Shown piece by piece: positions 30,067 to 40,027 of a DNA stretch of 64,000 nucleotides. The DNA lies in contig NZ_CP116413.1 in NCBI RefSeq assembly GCF_030064675.1, forward strand, positions 7,345,501 through 7,409,500, in the 5' to 3' direction. The position numbers and the translations under genes were made by a program. This DNA comes from Crossiella sp. CA-258035. GTDB taxonomy: Bacteria > Actinomycetota > Actinomycetes > Mycobacteriales > Pseudonocardiaceae. The notes under the pieces are model-generated. The model worked only from the letters and a program-made list of their open reading frames with translations, did not search any database and was not told the DNA's origin. Each line of letters begins with the position of its first letter. The first letter of the stretch is position 1.

Positions 30067-30975
30067 TCAGCCGGACGGGGCGAGCACCACGAGCGGCTTG
30101 GCCCGGCCCGCGTTGTCCTTGGCGAGCGCGATCACCTTCCCGGACGGCGCGAACACCCCGTAGGTGCCGTCAATGCCCGCCGCGGGCAGCGCGCCGCCGT
30201 GCGCGAGCGCGGCGGCGGCGCCCGCGTCGACGTCGCAGCGGGGGAAGGCGGTGGCGACCGCGGCGTCCAGGTCCAGGCTCAGCTGCGGCTGCTCCTCCAG
30301 CTTCTCCAGCGTGCGCGCCACGGCCAGGCCGAACGGACCGACCCTGGTGCGGCGCAGCGCGTTGAGGTGCCCACCCACACCCAGCTCACGGCCGATGTCG
30401 CGGGCCAGCGCGCGTACGTAGGTGCCGGAGGAGCACTCGACCAGCACGTCGAGGTCGGTGAACTCACCCTCGCGGCGCAGGTTGAGCAGGTCGAAGCGGG
30501 CCACGGTGACCGGCCGCGGCTCCAGCACGACCTCCTCGCCCGCGCGCACCCGCGCGTAGGCCCGCTGGCCGTCGATCTTGACCGCACTGACCGAGCTGGG
30601 CACCTGCAGGATGTCGCCGGTGAGCTTGGCGATCTCCGCGCGCACCGCGTCCTCGGACACCGCGGAGGCGTCGGCGGCCGAGGTCACCTCGCCCTCGGCG
30701 TCATCGGTGGTGGTGGCCGCGCCGAGGCGGATGCAGGCCAGGTAGGCCTTGGTGTCCAGGGCGAGGTGGCCGAGCAGCTTGGTCGCGCGCTCGATGCCGA
30801 GCACGAGCACGCCGGTGGCCATCGGGTCGAGCGTGCCCGCGTGCCCGACCTTGCGGGTGCCCATGATCCGGCGCACCCGCGCGACGACGTCGTGGGAGGT
30901 CATCCCGCTCGGCTTGTCCACCACGACAAGACCGGGTGGCACGGGGGGACGTGAGGCGCGTTCAGCTCGGGTCAC
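30067..30975 (-). CDS. truB: tRNA pseudouridine(55) synthase TruB
   Basis: Enzyme of 302 residues that converts U55 of tRNA to pseudouridine. The N-terminus GLVVVDKPSGMTSHDVVARVRR is followed by the catalytic segment KVGHAGTLDPMATGVL with the nucleophilic D50, then KAYLACIRLG, VPSSVSAVKIDGQRAYARVRAGE and SSGTYVRALARDIG. A C-terminal PUA-like part follows. GTG 30975 is chosen because it lies 8 bases after TAGGAT (leaderless type) and gives family length; a longer frame reads back into the MFS gene. Confidence 0.96.
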   Translation of the reverse strand: MTRAERASRPPVPPGLVVVDKPSGMTSHDVVARVRRIMGTRKVGHAGTLDPMATGVLVLGIERATKLLGHLALDTKAYLACIRLGAATTTDDAEGEVTSAADASAVSEDAVRAEIAKLTGDILQVPSSVSAVKIDGQRAYARVRAGEEVVLEPRPVTVARFDLLNLRREGEFTDLDVLVECSSGTYVRALARDIGRELGVGGHLNALRRTRVGPFGLAVARTLEKLEEQPQLSLDLDAAVATAFPRCDVDAGAAAALAHGGALPAAGIDGTYGVFAPSGKVIALAKDNAGRAKPLVVLAPSG

Positions 30976-30986
30976 GAGGCGCGATC

Positions 30987-32324
30987 CTAGGCAGCGGCCG
31001 GCACGGGCACGGCGGCGAGGTCGTCCCAGCGGCGTGCGCGCAGCTGGACCGGCACCTCCTCGCCCCGCGCGGCCGCGGCGAGCACCACCGCGCGAGCACG
31101 CCGCCACCACACCGCGGTCCGCCAGGTGCCGAACAGCAGCACCAGCAGGATCGCCGAGAGCGCGACCTGGAACTTGCCGGCGGAGCCGAGCGGCGCGGCG
31201 AGCTCGAGCAGCAGCCCGACGCTGAGCGCGGCGATCGTGGTCGCGGTGAAGCCGCCCACGTTGACCAGGCCGGTCGCCGTGCCGACGGTGCGCAGCGAGT
31301 TGTAGTCGCGGGCCAGCGCGAAGGCGACGGTGGAGGCCGGTCCGCCCAGCGAGAGCACCACCAGGGCGAGCGCGACGAGCACGATCGGCGGTTGTCCGCC
31401 CGGCCAGCCCAGCAGCACCGCCCAGGTCAGCACCGCGCCGCCGAGGAAGCCCACCACCAGCGGCATCCGCAGCTCCGGCCGACGGCCGATGAGCGAGCCG
31501 AACAGCGGCCCGCCGACGATCGCGCCGAGCACCAGCACCCCGAGCATGGCGCTGGCCACGTGCGGACTCAGCCCCTGCGCCTCGGTCAGGTACGGGTAGC
31601 CCCAGAGCAGGCCGAGCACGGCCGGGGCGAACATGGTGGAGAAGTGCACCCAGAACCCCAGCCGGGTGCCCGGGATCCGCCAGGCCGCGGCCACGGACCG
31701 GCCGACCGCGCGCAGCGGCACGGGCTCGCCCGCCGGTGCGGGCGCGCCAGCGGGCACATCGCGCAGCCTGGTGCCGGCCAGCACGGCGTAGGCGGTGGTC
31801 AGACCGCCCGCGACCAGGAAGGTCAGGGTCCAGCCGACGTTGTCGAGCAGCATGGTCAGCGGCACGGTCGAGGCCAGGTTGCCGGCGCCGCCGAGCGCGG
31901 CGGAGACCGAGACCACCACGGCGTACTTGCGCGCGGGGAAGTGCCCGGCGATCAGGCGGAGCAGGCTGACCCAGGTCATCGCGTCGCCGCAGCCGAGCAC
32001 GGCGCGGGCGGTGAGCGCGAGCGGGTAGGTCTCGGCGAGCGCGAACAGCATCTGCCCGGCGCCGATGAGCAGCGCGGCCACGGCGAGCACCCGGCGCGGT
32101 CCGAACCGGTCGACCAGCAGGCCGGTGGGGATCTGCATGGCGGCGTAGACGCCGATCTGCAGCACGGTGAACACCCCGAGCGCGGCCGGGCCGACGCCGA
32201 AGCGCTCGGCGGCCTGGGGTCCGGCGACCCCGAGTGACGTGCGGTGGAAGACAGCGGCCACGTACACCATTACCGCGATGGACCAGACCAGCCATGCCTG
32301 ACGGCGGGCACGCTCGGCCGACAA
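30987..32324 (-). CDS. MFS transporter
   Basis: Protein of 445 residues with about 12 hydrophobic segments, a member of the major facilitator superfamily. The first long cytoplasmic loop has the MFS motif in PTGLLVDRFGPRRVLAVAALL, and the sixth/seventh segments are joined by a Pro/Ala-rich loop (DVPAGAPAPAGEPVPL). VYVAAVFHRTSLGVAGPQAAERF near the N-terminus is reminiscent of nitrate/sulfonate or sugar-phosphate type MFS proteins common in actinobacteria; the substrate is unknown. TTG 32324 is chosen because GGAGGG lies five bases upstream; GTG 32354 has no ribosome site. Confidence 0.85.
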   Translation of the reverse strand: MSAERARRQAWLVWSIAVMVYVAAVFHRTSLGVAGPQAAERFGVGPAALGVFTVLQIGVYAAMQIPTGLLVDRFGPRRVLAVAALLIGAGQMLFALAETYPLALTARAVLGCGDAMTWVSLLRLIAGHFPARKYAVVVSVSAALGGAGNLASTVPLTMLLDNVGWTLTFLVAGGLTTAYAVLAGTRLRDVPAGAPAPAGEPVPLRAVGRSVAAAWRIPGTRLGFWVHFSTMFAPAVLGLLWGYPYLTEAQGLSPHVASAMLGVLVLGAIVGGPLFGSLIGRRPELRMPLVVGFLGGAVLTWAVLLGWPGGQPPIVLVALALVVLSLGGPASTVAFALARDYNSLRTVGTATGLVNVGGFTATTIAALSVGLLLELAAPLGSAGKFQVALSAILLVLLFGTWRTAVWWRRARAVVLAAAARGEEVPVQLRARRWDDLAAVPVPAAA

Positions 32325-32469
32325 GAAAACCCTCCAGAGAACAGCAGAAATCACGATGCGAAGTCAGGGAAAGAGTGCGGCCGACGCTGGCCCACTCTAG
32401 ACATCGGATGATCACTCGTTGGCGTTATCAAGCTGAGACGTGTGCTGTCCCACAGGCCCACGAGCGCGC

Positions 32470-33783
32470 TCAGTCGCGCACGGCGCCGACCACCGCCCAG
32501 CGCCCGTTGCCGGCCCGCCACAACACCGCGGCCAGCCGCAACAACATGAACGCGGTGAGCCCCGTCCAGATTCCGAGCAGACCCCACCCGAAGGCCATCG
32601 ACGCCCACACCAGCGGCAGGAAACCGAGCGCCGCTGACAAAAGCGTCGCGGTGCGCAGGAACGCCGCGTCCCCCGCTCCGAGCAGCACCCCGTCCAGCGC
32701 GAACACCACCCCCGCCACCGGCTGCAACACCACGAAGAACCACCAGGCGTGCGGCACCTCGGCGAGCACCCCGGCATCCGGCGTGAACACCTGCGGCAGC
32801 ACCCCGGACAACGCCGCGAACAGCACCCCGAGCGCGATACCGAACACCAGCCCGTACCGGGTCATCTGCCCTGCCAGCGCCCGAGCCCGCCCCGCCCGGC
32901 CGGCCCCCAGCTCCGCCCCGACCAACGATTGCGCGGCGATGGCCAACGAGTCGAGCACCAGCGCCAGGAACGTCCACAGCTGCAACACCACCTGATGCGC
33001 CCCCGCGGTCGCCGCCGAGGTCCGCGCCGCCACCGCGGCCGCCGAGACGAAGCAAGCCTGGAAGGCCAGGCTGCGCAGCACCAGGTCCCGGCCAAGCCCG
33101 AGCTGCGCGGCCATGCTCCGCCAGTGCGGCCGCAACGGCACCCGCTCCACCGCCAGCGCGCGCAGGAACAGCACCGCGGAGACGGCCTGCGCGAGCACGT
33201 TGGCCATCGCGGACCCCTCCAGGCCCCAGCCGTCGAACTCGCCGAGGCCGTGCACGAACACCGGGCACAGCACGGCGGAGAGCGCGTTGCCGAACAGCAC
33301 GAAGCGCATCGGCCGCGCGGTGTCCTGCACGCCACGCATCCAGCCGTTGCCCGCCATCGTGACCAGGATCAACGGTGCCCCGAACAGCGCGATCCGCAGC
33401 CAGGAGACGGCCGAGTCCGCGATCGGCCCCTCCCCCGCGAGCACCCGCGCCACCGGCCCGGCGAACAGCTGTCCGAGCAGCACCAGCACCGCCCCCAGCA
33501 GCAGCGCCAGCCAGGTCGCCTGCACGCCCTCGGCGACCGCCTCCACCCGTCGCCCGGCCCCATGCAGGCGAGCGGCCCGCGCGGTGGTCCCGTAGGAGAG
33601 GAAGGTCAGCTGCGTCGACACCTGTGCGAGCACCACGCCGCCCACCGCGAGCGCGGCCAGCGGCACCGCGCCCAGCCGCCCGACCACCGCGGTGTCGACC
33701 AGCAGGTAGAGCGGTTCCGCGGCGAGCACCAGCAACGCGGGCAGCGCCAACGAGAGCACCCTCCGCAGCGGAACCTGCTCCAC
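32470..33783 (-). CDS. dinF: MATE family efflux transporter (DinF-like)
   Basis: Multidrug and toxin extrusion type exporter of 437 residues with about 12 hydrophobic helices. The N-terminal half has LSLALPALLVLAAEPLYLLVDTAVVGRLGAVPLAALAVG, a classic DinF/NorM start, and the second half repeats the pattern (AFQACFVSAAAVAARTSAATAGAHQVVLQLW). GTG 33783 is chosen because GGGAGG lies five bases upstream; ATG 33838 is in frame but its extra residues are not family-like. In M. tuberculosis dinF is remembered beside the nrnA-like DHH gene and rbfA, as here. Confidence 0.92.
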   Translation of the reverse strand: MEQVPLRRVLSLALPALLVLAAEPLYLLVDTAVVGRLGAVPLAALAVGGVVLAQVSTQLTFLSYGTTARAARLHGAGRRVEAVAEGVQATWLALLLGAVLVLLGQLFAGPVARVLAGEGPIADSAVSWLRIALFGAPLILVTMAGNGWMRGVQDTARPMRFVLFGNALSAVLCPVFVHGLGEFDGWGLEGSAMANVLAQAVSAVLFLRALAVERVPLRPHWRSMAAQLGLGRDLVLRSLAFQACFVSAAAVAARTSAATAGAHQVVLQLWTFLALVLDSLAIAAQSLVGAELGAGRAGRARALAGQMTRYGLVFGIALGVLFAALSGVLPQVFTPDAGVLAEVPHAWWFFVVLQPVAGVVFALDGVLLGAGDAAFLRTATLLSAALGFLPLVWASMAFGWGLLGIWTGLTAFMLLRLAAVLWRAGNGRWAVVGAVRD

Positions 33784-33855
33784 GCCAACCTCCCGGTAAG
33801 GTGCTGATAGCGATTTGGCCCCTGACATCCGGCAGCGTAGACGTAAGGACCGACA

Positions 33856-34383
33856 ATGGACAACGCCGATTACCTCGACGTGGCCCTCCGCCTCGCCAAC
33901 GCGAGCCTGGACAACCTGACCGACCTCCGCGCCGCCCTGCACGACGAGCCCTGGTGGGCCGACCGCACCACCGAGGCCGACCTGGACGCCCTCCGCACCG
34001 TCGCCACCGCCCTCCGCCAGGCACTGGCAGCCGCCGTCAACAACGATCCCGATGCCGTCCTGAACAGGGTGAACACCCTCCTGACCGCGCACCCGCCACG
34101 CCCACGCCTGTCCGGCCACGGTGACGGCGAGGAGGTCCCCAACTGGCACATCCACGTCGCCGAACACGACGCCCCACCGGCCCAGGAAGTCGCCGCGGCC
34201 GCCGCCTGGGGCCTGGCCCAGGCAGTAGTCCGCCACGGCCTGGACCGCTGGGGTCACTGCGCCGCCGAGGACTGCGCCACCTATTTCGTCGACACCTCGA
34301 CAAACCGCGCCAAACGCTTCTGCTCCGCCCGCTGCGCCAACCGCGTCCACGTGGCGGCCTTCCGCGCCCGCCAGCGCACCTGA
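33856..34383 (+). CDS. CGNR zinc-finger/ABATE domain protein
   Basis: Protein of 175 residues. The N-terminal ABATE-like domain is helical (YLDVALRLANASLDNLTDLR, LDALRTVATALRQALAAA). The C-terminal CGNR zinc finger is complete: CAAEDCATYFVDTSTNRAKRFCSARCANRVHVAAFRAR, with four Cys as CxxxxC and CxxxC and the name-giving motif varied to CANR. Such proteins are putative regulators; targets are unknown. AAGGA precedes ATG 33856 by six bases. It is divergent from the MATE gene with 72 bases between starts, so regulation of the exporter is possible. Confidence 0.88.
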   Translation: MDNADYLDVALRLANASLDNLTDLRAALHDEPWWADRTTEADLDALRTVATALRQALAAAVNNDPDAVLNRVNTLLTAHPPRPRLSGHGDGEEVPNWHIHVAEHDAPPAQEVAAAAAWGLAQAVVRHGLDRWGHCAAEDCATYFVDTSTNRAKRFCSARCANRVHVAAFRARQRT

Positions 34384-34733
34384 TCAGCGAAAATTCCCAA
34401 AGAAAGAGCAACGGGGCAGCGTGAAGCTCCCGCACACCGCAGTCTCACGCAGCGCCCAGCGACCACGAAACCGCGCCAGCTTGCGATGCCGCCATGCCCA
34501 CCCAGCGTCAGCCCCGGCGTCGCCACCAGTCACCAGCCATCGGCATCGGCATCGGCATCGGCATCGGCATCGGCCCAGCGAAGCTCCTGCTGGCGGTCCT
34601 CGCGGCTCCAGGCGGGTCGCGCAGCTTCGGCCCGGCATTGCGCACAACCGCGGTGTTCGCACGCGCGCCGCATGCCGACCATCGCGGCAAGCCGGATCCC
34701 ATCAGCCCCTGCGCCGCGTCCGTCTCCGCTCGG
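34384..34733. other. 350-base intergenic region with a microsatellite
   Basis: Lies between the convergent ends of the CGNR gene and the DHH phosphoesterase gene. Frames cross it on both strands, but they are arginine-rich or repeat-derived and lack ribosome sites, so no gene is called. It contains the (CATCGG)6 repeat. No clear terminator hairpin was recognised. Confidence 0.6.
34538..34573. repeat. (CATCGG)6 hexanucleotide microsatellite
   Basis: Six perfect tandem copies of CATCGG. In frame on the plus strand it would read Ile-Gly and on the minus strand Pro-Met. It lies outside called genes, between two gene ends. Confidence 0.95.
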
Positions 34734-35759
34734 CTACAGCAACGGAGCCGCGTTCAGTGCCGCGCGCACCTCGTCGAGCACCTGTTCCAGCGATCCGCGC
34801 ATGGTGCAGCCCGCCGCCAACCGGTGCCCGCCGCCGCCCAGCGCCTGCGCCGCCGCGCCCACGTTGACCCTGGTGACCGCACGCATCGACAGCGACCACT
34901 CCTGGTCGCCGGTCTCCTTGATCACGACCGCGACCTCGGCCTCGGCGGTGCTGCGCACCACGTCGACGATGCTGTCCACGTCCTCGCTGCGCAGGCCCGC
35001 CACGTCGCGCAACCGCACCACCGCGTGCACCAGTCCGAAGCCGCGCGCGCCGTCCGGTTCCAGCTGAGCGCCGCCCAGCACGGTCGACAGCATGCCCAGC
35101 CAGGCGAACGGGTGGTGGTCCATCAGCGGGCGGGCGGTCGCCTCGGCGTCCACGCCCGCCGCGAGCAGGCGCGCGGCCAGCTCGTGGGTCTGGGGGCGGG
35201 CTCGGCGGAATGAGCTGGTGTCGGTGACCAGGCCGGCGTACAGGCAGCGGGCGATGTCGGGGTCCAGGTCGACGCCCATTTCGTCCAGGAGGCGGAGGAC
35301 CAGGACCGTGGTCGACTCGGCGCGGTCGTCGACGATGTGGTGGGTGCCGTAGCGGGTGTTCGAGGCGTGGTGGTCGATGACCACGACGTGTCCGCCCTCG
35401 GCGATGATCCGCGGCACCCGTTCGCCCAGCCAGCCCAGGCGAGCGAGGCTGCCGGTGTCCATGGCGACCAGCACCGGCGGCAGTTCGGGCACCTGCGACG
35501 GCGGGACCAGCAGGTGCGCGGTGTCGAGTGCGACCAGGGCCTCGGGCGCGCGGTCCGGTGCGGAGAAGGACACCCGGACGGTCTTGCCCAGGCGGTGCAG
35601 GGCAAGACCGAGGGCAAGGGCGCTGCCGAGGGCGTCCGCGTCCGGGTTCACGTGTCCGAGCAGGGTGACGTCAGTCGCGTCGGCCAGCAGCCGGGCGGCC
35701 GCCGCCACCTCGAGCTCGGGTGGGGCCATCGCTCCACGTTCGCCGGCCAGGGCGCTCAC
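34734..35759 (-). CDS. nrnA: DHH family phosphoesterase (NrnA-like oligoribonuclease/pAp phosphatase)
   Basis: Protein of 341 residues that in related bacteria degrades short RNAs or cyclic-dinucleotide products and dephosphorylates pAp. DHH motifs: HVNPDADALGSALAL, VAMDTGS, VVIDHHASN and TDTSSFR. The C-terminal DHHA1 domain ends with ALGGGGHRLAAGCTM. Start GTG 35759 is the upstream end of the frame; ATG 35729 is an alternative since its N-terminus (APPELEVAAAARLL) is equally family-like. It follows rbfA, as in mycobacteria (Rv2837c-Rv2838c). Confidence 0.93.
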   Translation of the reverse strand: MSALAGERGAMAPPELEVAAAARLLADATDVTLLGHVNPDADALGSALALGLALHRLGKTVRVSFSAPDRAPEALVALDTAHLLVPPSQVPELPPVLVAMDTGSLARLGWLGERVPRIIAEGGHVVVIDHHASNTRYGTHHIVDDRAESTTVLVLRLLDEMGVDLDPDIARCLYAGLVTDTSSFRRARPQTHELAARLLAAGVDAEATARPLMDHHPFAWLGMLSTVLGGAQLEPDGARGFGLVHAVVRLRDVAGLRSEDVDSIVDVVRSTAEAEVAVVIKETGDQEWSLSMRAVTRVNVGAAAQALGGGGHRLAAGCTMRGSLEQVLDEVRAALNAAPLL

Positions 35760-35855
35760 CTCCGCGACAGTCCTGCTGCTTAAGCTGACCTCAGGGAGTC
35801 AGCCTCGCCCACAACCCCAGGTCACGTCCATGCCTTCCGGCGATATCCGCGCTGT

Positions 35856-36341
35856 TCAGCGGTGGCGAAGCTCACCGTCAGCCGGCTCGTCCGCCTCGTC
35901 CTCGTCCGCATCGCGCGGTGCGCGGTACGGGTCGGCGTCACCGGCGGGGCTGGCCCCGGAGGCGATGCGCGCGACCTCGGCGTCGGCCTCCCTGGCCTTG
36001 GCCAGCAGCTCGTCCATCTGCCGCGCCGTGTCCGGCACGGTGTCGGCGATGAAGGCCAGCGTCGGGGTGAACCGCACCCCGGTGCCCTGCCCGACCAATG
36101 ACCGGAGCACACCGGTCGCGCTGGCGAGTGCGGCCGCGGCACTGGCGAGGTCCGGCGGCGAGTCCACGGTGTCGCCGAGGACGGTGTAGTACACGGTGGC
36201 GTCGCGCAGGTCTCCGGTCACCTTGGCGTCGGTGATCGTCACCTTCGCCAGTCGCGGGTCCTTGATCTGGTGCTCAATCGCGGAGGCCACGATCTGGGCG
36301 ATCCGCTTGGCCAGCCTGCGGGCGCGGGCCTGGTCGGCCAC
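35856..36341 (-). CDS. rbfA: 30S ribosome-binding factor RbfA
   Basis: Ribosome maturation factor of 161 residues for the 5' end of 16S rRNA. It starts [22 protein letters not shown], followed by [29 protein letters not shown] and [26 protein letters not shown], all typical of actinobacterial RbfA. GTG 36341 is chosen over GTG 36350 because GGGAG lies 8 bases upstream of it and the homologues start there. The C-terminal tail is acidic. It is downstream of the DUF503 gene in the infB cluster. Confidence 0.95.
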   Translation of the reverse strand: MADQARARRLAKRIAQIVASAIEHQIKDPRLAKVTITDAKVTGDLRDATVYYTVLGDTVDSPPDLASAAAALASATGVLRSLVGQGTGVRFTPTLAFIADTVPDTARQMDELLAKAREADAEVARIASGASPAGDADPYRAPRDADEDEADEPADGELRHR

Positions 36342-36377
36342 GGCGCTCACTCCCTTTCTCGGGTCTTGCCTTCTCTG

Positions 36378-36674
36378 TTACTCGTCTTCCGGGCCATGCA
36401 CCCGCCGGCGCGCCGACAGCAGCTCCAGCTCGGGCCGGGCGGCGACCAGCCGCTCACAGGCGTCGAGCACGTCCCGGACGTGCCCGGGGTCCGCGGCCAC
36501 CAGGGCCACCCCGACCAGGGCACGGCGATGCAGGTCCAGATGGCCGGCTTCGGCGGCGGACACCTCGAACTTGCGGCGGATCTCGGCGATCACCGGACGG
36601 ACCAGCGACCGCTTCTGCTTCAGCGAATGCACGTCGCCGAGCAGGATGTCGAGTTCCAACGACCCGACGTACAA
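36378..36674 (-). CDS. DUF503 family protein (YlxP-like)
   Basis: Protein of 98 residues with the start YVGSLELDILLGDVHSLKQKRSLVRPVIAEIRRKF, diagnostic for DUF503/YlxP, which sits between infB and rbfA in many bacteria and is thought to act with ribosome or translation factors. The initiator is TTG 36674, exactly where the family starts; no better codon is available. It lies just after the infB hairpin, so its expression depends on read-through or a local promoter. Confidence 0.93.
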   Translation of the reverse strand: MYVGSLELDILLGDVHSLKQKRSLVRPVIAEIRRKFEVSAAEAGHLDLHRRALVGVALVAADPGHVRDVLDACERLVAARPELELLSARRRVHGPEDE

Positions 36675-36705
36675 ATGGCATCACCAGTGGGTAAGTCGAT
36701 GGGTA

Positions 36706-36740
36706 CGGGCCCGGGCCGACCTGGGGTCGGTCCGGGCCCG
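36706..36740 (-). terminator. infB hairpin terminator
   Basis: A 16-bp stem with one G-U-type mismatch (arms 36706-36721 and 36725-36740, arm CGGGCCCGGGCCGACC) and a 3-base loop, 8 bases after the infB stop. It has no T run. Confidence 0.75.
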
Positions 36741-36748
36741 CCACAACC

Positions 36749-39700
36749 TCAGTTGCGCGGCTTCTCCCGCATCTCGTAGGTCTCGATGATGTCCTCGACC
36801 TTGAGATCGGAGTAGTTGCCGAGCGTCAGACCGCACTCGAAGCCCTCGCGGACCTCGGTGACGTCATCCTTGAACCGGCGCAGCGTCGAGATCGGCAGGT
36901 TCTCCGCGATGACGTTGTTGTCGCGGAGGAGCCGGGCCTTGGTGTTCCGCTTGATCTCCCCGGAGAGCACCATGCAACCCGCGATGGTGCCGACCTTGGA
37001 GGACTTGAACACGTCGCGGATCTCGGCGCGGCCCAGCTGGATCTCTTCGTACTCCGGCTTGAGCATGCCCTTGAGGGCCTGCTCGATCTCGTCGATCGCC
37101 TGGTAGATCACGGTGTAGTACCGGATCTCCACACCCTCGCGGTTGGCCAGCTCGGTGGCCCGGCCCTCGGCCCGGACGTTGAAGCCCAGGACGATGGTGT
37201 TCTCCGCGGTGGCCAGGTTGATGTCGCTCTCGGTGACACCACCGACGCCGCGGTGCACGACGTGCAGCTGGACGTCGTCGCCGACCTCGATCTTCATCAG
37301 AGCGGCTTCCAGCGCCTCGACGGTACCGGAGTTGTCGCCCTTGATGATCAGGTTGAGGCGGTTGGTCTCCTTCAGCGCGGAGTCCAGGTCCTCCAGGCTG
37401 ATCCGCTTCCGCTTCGCCGCGTTCTGGGCGTTGCGGATGCGGGCCTGGCGGCGCTCGGCGATCTGCCGGGCGACCCGGTCCTCCTCGACCACCAGGAAGG
37501 TGTCACCCGCACCCGGCACCGAGGTCAGACCGATGACCTGCACCGGACGCGACGGAGTCGCCTCGGTGACGTCCACGTTGTGCTCGTCGACCATGCGGCG
37601 GACTCGGCCGTAGGCGTCACCGGCCACGATCGAGTCACCCACGCGCAGCGTGCCGCGCTGGACCAGCACGGTGGCCACCGGGCCGCGGCCGCGGTCGAGG
37701 TGCGCCTCGATCGCGACACCCTGGGCCTCCATGGCCGGGTTGGCCCGCAGGTCCAGCGAGGCGTCCGCGGTGAGCAGGATCGCCTCGAGCAGACCGTCGA
37801 TGTTGATGGCCTGGCGCGCGGAGATGTCCACGAACATGGTCTCGCCGCCGTACTCCTCGGCGACCAGCCCGTACTCGGTGAGCTGCTGGCGGATCTTGGC
37901 GGGGTTCGCCCCCTCCTTGTCGATCTTGTTGACCGCGACCACGATCGGCGCGTTGGCCGCCTGGGCGTGGTTGATCGCCTCCACCGTCTGCGGCATCACA
38001 CCGTCGTCCGCGGCGACCACGATCACCGCGATGTCGGTGGAGTTCGCACCACGGGCACGCATGGCGGTGAACGCCTCGTGACCAGGGGTGTCGATGAAGG
38101 TGATGAGCCGGTCGTTGCCTTCCAGCTGGGTCAGCACCTGGTAGGCGCCGATGTGCTGGGTGATGCCGCCTGCCTCGCCCTCGTGCACGTTGGCCTTGCG
38201 GATCGTGTCCAGCAGTCGGGTCTTACCGTGGTCGACGTGACCCATGACGGTCACCACCGGCGGGCGGATGACGAGGTCTTCCTCGTCACCGGCGTCCTCG
38301 CCGTAGGTGATCGCGAAGGAGGACAGCAGCTCGCGGTCCTCTTCCTCCGGGCTGACGACCTGGACCTGGTAGTTCATCTCCGAGCCGAGGAGCTCGAGCA
38401 CCTCGTCGGAGACGGACTGGGTCGCGGTGACCATCTCACCGAGGTGGAACAGCACCTGCACCAGCGCGGCCGGGTTGGCGCCGATCTTCTCGGCGAAGTC
38501 CGTCAGCGAGGCGCCACGGGGAAGCCGGATGGCCTCGCCGCTGCCCTTCGGCAGGCGCACGCCGCCGATGGACGGGGCCTGCATGTTGTCGAACTCCTGG
38601 CGCTTCTGGCGCTTGGACTTGCGACCACGGCGAGCCGGACCACCGGGACGGCCGAAGGCACCCGCGGCACCGCCACGGCCACCGGGACCACCCGGACGAC
38701 CGCGGAAGCCACCGCCGCCACCGGCGGGCGCGCCACCGGGACCGCCACCAGGGCCGCCGCGGAAACCGCCACCGCCACCGCCGCCACCGGGACCGCCGCG
38801 GAAGCCACCGCCACCGCCGCCGCCACCACCGGGACGGCCAGCGCCGCCACCGCCACCACCGGGGCCACCGCGGAAGCCACCGCCACCGCCGCCACCACCG
38901 GGACGGCCAGCGCCGCCACCGGGGCCGCCACGGCCGCCGCCGGGACCACCCTGGCCACCGCGGCCACCGCCGCCGGGACCAGCAGGCCGTGCGGGGCGGG
39001 GGGGCATCATGCCCGGGTTGGGCCGAGGCGGCATGTTGCCCGGAGTCGGGCGCGGGCCACCACTGCCCGGAGCGGGCCGGTCACCACGCGGCGCGGCCGC
39101 GGGACGCCCGTCGCCGGGCCGCGAGTCGCTCGGCCGGGGCGGCATGGCGCCCGGCGTGCCGGGACGCGGGCCGGAAGGACGTGCGGGCGGCGCACCGGCG
39201 CCGACACCGAACGGGTTGTTGCCGGGACGCGGCGCGCGCGGACCGGGCTTCGGGGACTGCGGCTTCGGCGGCACCACACCGGCGTCCGGCGCCGGCTTGG
39301 GGCCGGGGCGCGGTCCGGGTCCGGGTCCGGGACGGCTTGCCGAGGGCCGGTCGGTCTTGGGCTGGTCGGACCGGGGCGCGTCGGCCTTCGGCTGCTCGAC
39401 CTTGGGCTGTTCCACCCGCGGCTGCTCGACCTTGGGGGCCGGCTTCGGCTGTGCGGGCTTGGGGGCCGACGGCGCGGGAGCCGCCGCCGGAGCGGCCGCC
39501 GCCGCGGGGGCCGGGGCCTGCTCGGCCGGCTTGGGGGCCGGCGGGCGCGGACCGGGCTTGGGGCCAGGGCCGGGACGACCCGGCGTCGCGGCCGGACCGG
39601 GCGCCGGGGCGGCCGGCCGGGGCTGCTCGGCGGACTTGGGCTTCACATCGGTCGGTGACGGACGGGAAGCGGGCGGCGTGGGTCGCGGAGCGGAGCGCTT

Positions 39701-39871
39701 CGGACTGTCGGTGGCGCCCAGGGAGTCCCGAAGCCTGCGGGCGACGGGGGCTTCCACGGTGGACGACGCGGACTTGACGAACTCGCCAAGCTCCTTGAGC
39801 TTGTTCAGCACTTCCTTGCTGGTGACTCCGAGCTCCTTAGCGAGCTCGTGCACACGGGCCTTGCCTGGCAC
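36749..39871 (-). CDS. infB: Translation initiation factor IF-2
   Basis: GTPase of 1040 residues that brings initiator tRNA to the 30S subunit. The N-terminal IF2_N domain ([24 protein letters not shown]) is followed by a very long Pro/Ala/Lys- then Gly-rich linker (about residues 60-430) with FRGGPGG-type repeats. The second IF2_N element follows ([32 protein letters not shown]). The G domain has [10 protein letters not shown] (about residue 540), DTPGHEAF and NKIDK. Domains II-IV follow, with the C-terminal [24 protein letters not shown] 39871 has AAGGAG five bases upstream. It follows nusA-ylxR, the standard order. Confidence 0.97.
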   Translation of the reverse strand: MPGKARVHELAKELGVTSKEVLNKLKELGEFVKSASSTVEAPVARRLRDSLGATDSPKRSAPRPTPPASRPSPTDVKPKSAEQPRPAAPAPGPAATPGRPGPGPKPGPRPPAPKPAEQAPAPAAAAAPAAAPAPSAPKPAQPKPAPKVEQPRVEQPKVEQPKADAPRSDQPKTDRPSASRPGPGPGPRPGPKPAPDAGVVPPKPQSPKPGPRAPRPGNNPFGVGAGAPPARPSGPRPGTPGAMPPRPSDSRPGDGRPAAAPRGDRPAPGSGGPRPTPGNMPPRPNPGMMPPRPARPAGPGGGGRGGQGGPGGGRGGPGGGAGRPGGGGGGGGFRGGPGGGGGGAGRPGGGGGGGGGFRGGPGGGGGGGGFRGGPGGGPGGAPAGGGGGFRGRPGGPGGRGGAAGAFGRPGGPARRGRKSKRQKRQEFDNMQAPSIGGVRLPKGSGEAIRLPRGASLTDFAEKIGANPAALVQVLFHLGEMVTATQSVSDEVLELLGSEMNYQVQVVSPEEEDRELLSSFAITYGEDAGDEEDLVIRPPVVTVMGHVDHGKTRLLDTIRKANVHEGEAGGITQHIGAYQVLTQLEGNDRLITFIDTPGHEAFTAMRARGANSTDIAVIVVAADDGVMPQTVEAINHAQAANAPIVVAVNKIDKEGANPAKIRQQLTEYGLVAEEYGGETMFVDISARQAINIDGLLEAILLTADASLDLRANPAMEAQGVAIEAHLDRGRGPVATVLVQRGTLRVGDSIVAGDAYGRVRRMVDEHNVDVTEATPSRPVQVIGLTSVPGAGDTFLVVEEDRVARQIAERRQARIRNAQNAAKRKRISLEDLDSALKETNRLNLIIKGDNSGTVEALEAALMKIEVGDDVQLHVVHRGVGGVTESDINLATAENTIVLGFNVRAEGRATELANREGVEIRYYTVIYQAIDEIEQALKGMLKPEYEEIQLGRAEIRDVFKSSKVGTIAGCMVLSGEIKRNTKARLLRDNNVIAENLPISTLRRFKDDVTEVREGFECGLTLGNYSDLKVEDIIETYEMREKPRN
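38700..38990. repeat. Gly-rich tandem repeats inside infB
   Basis: Imperfect copies of a block coding for [12 protein letters not shown], with GRPGG variants, occur about four to six times within this stretch. Long CCACCG/CCGCCA runs make it prone to slippage. Confidence 0.8.
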
Positions 39872-40027
39872 TGGTCTCCTTATCTGGAGGCCAAGCGGCA
39901 ATCCCGCTCGACCTCGCCTACCGTCGAAACGCGCTCATGGCTTCAGCTTCACGGCTGACTCATGACGGGTCGACCTGCTTCCTTGTTCCGGACATGACTC
40001 GAGAGGTCCTCGCGTCGGTGGAGATTC

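Noticed and set aside
34494-35213. Plus-strand frame starting with an Ile-Gly repeat
   Set aside because: The Ile-Gly part is the hexanucleotide repeat, the rest overlaps the nrnA-type gene on the other strand, and no ribosome site is present.
35784-35803. Inverted repeat GCTGAC/GTCAGC upstream of the nrnA-type gene
   Set aside because: Only six bp per arm and near the rbfA end; could be chance, so not listed as a site.
38700-38990. Gly/Pro repeats in infB as a possible separate element or CRISPR-like array
   Set aside because: Units are irregular, in frame and part of the long linker seen in actinobacterial IF-2.
37253-39658. 800-codon plus-strand frame opposite infB
   Set aside because: Antisense shadow of the G+C-rich IF-2 gene; the Gly/Thr/Ala content mirrors the repeats and has no domain.
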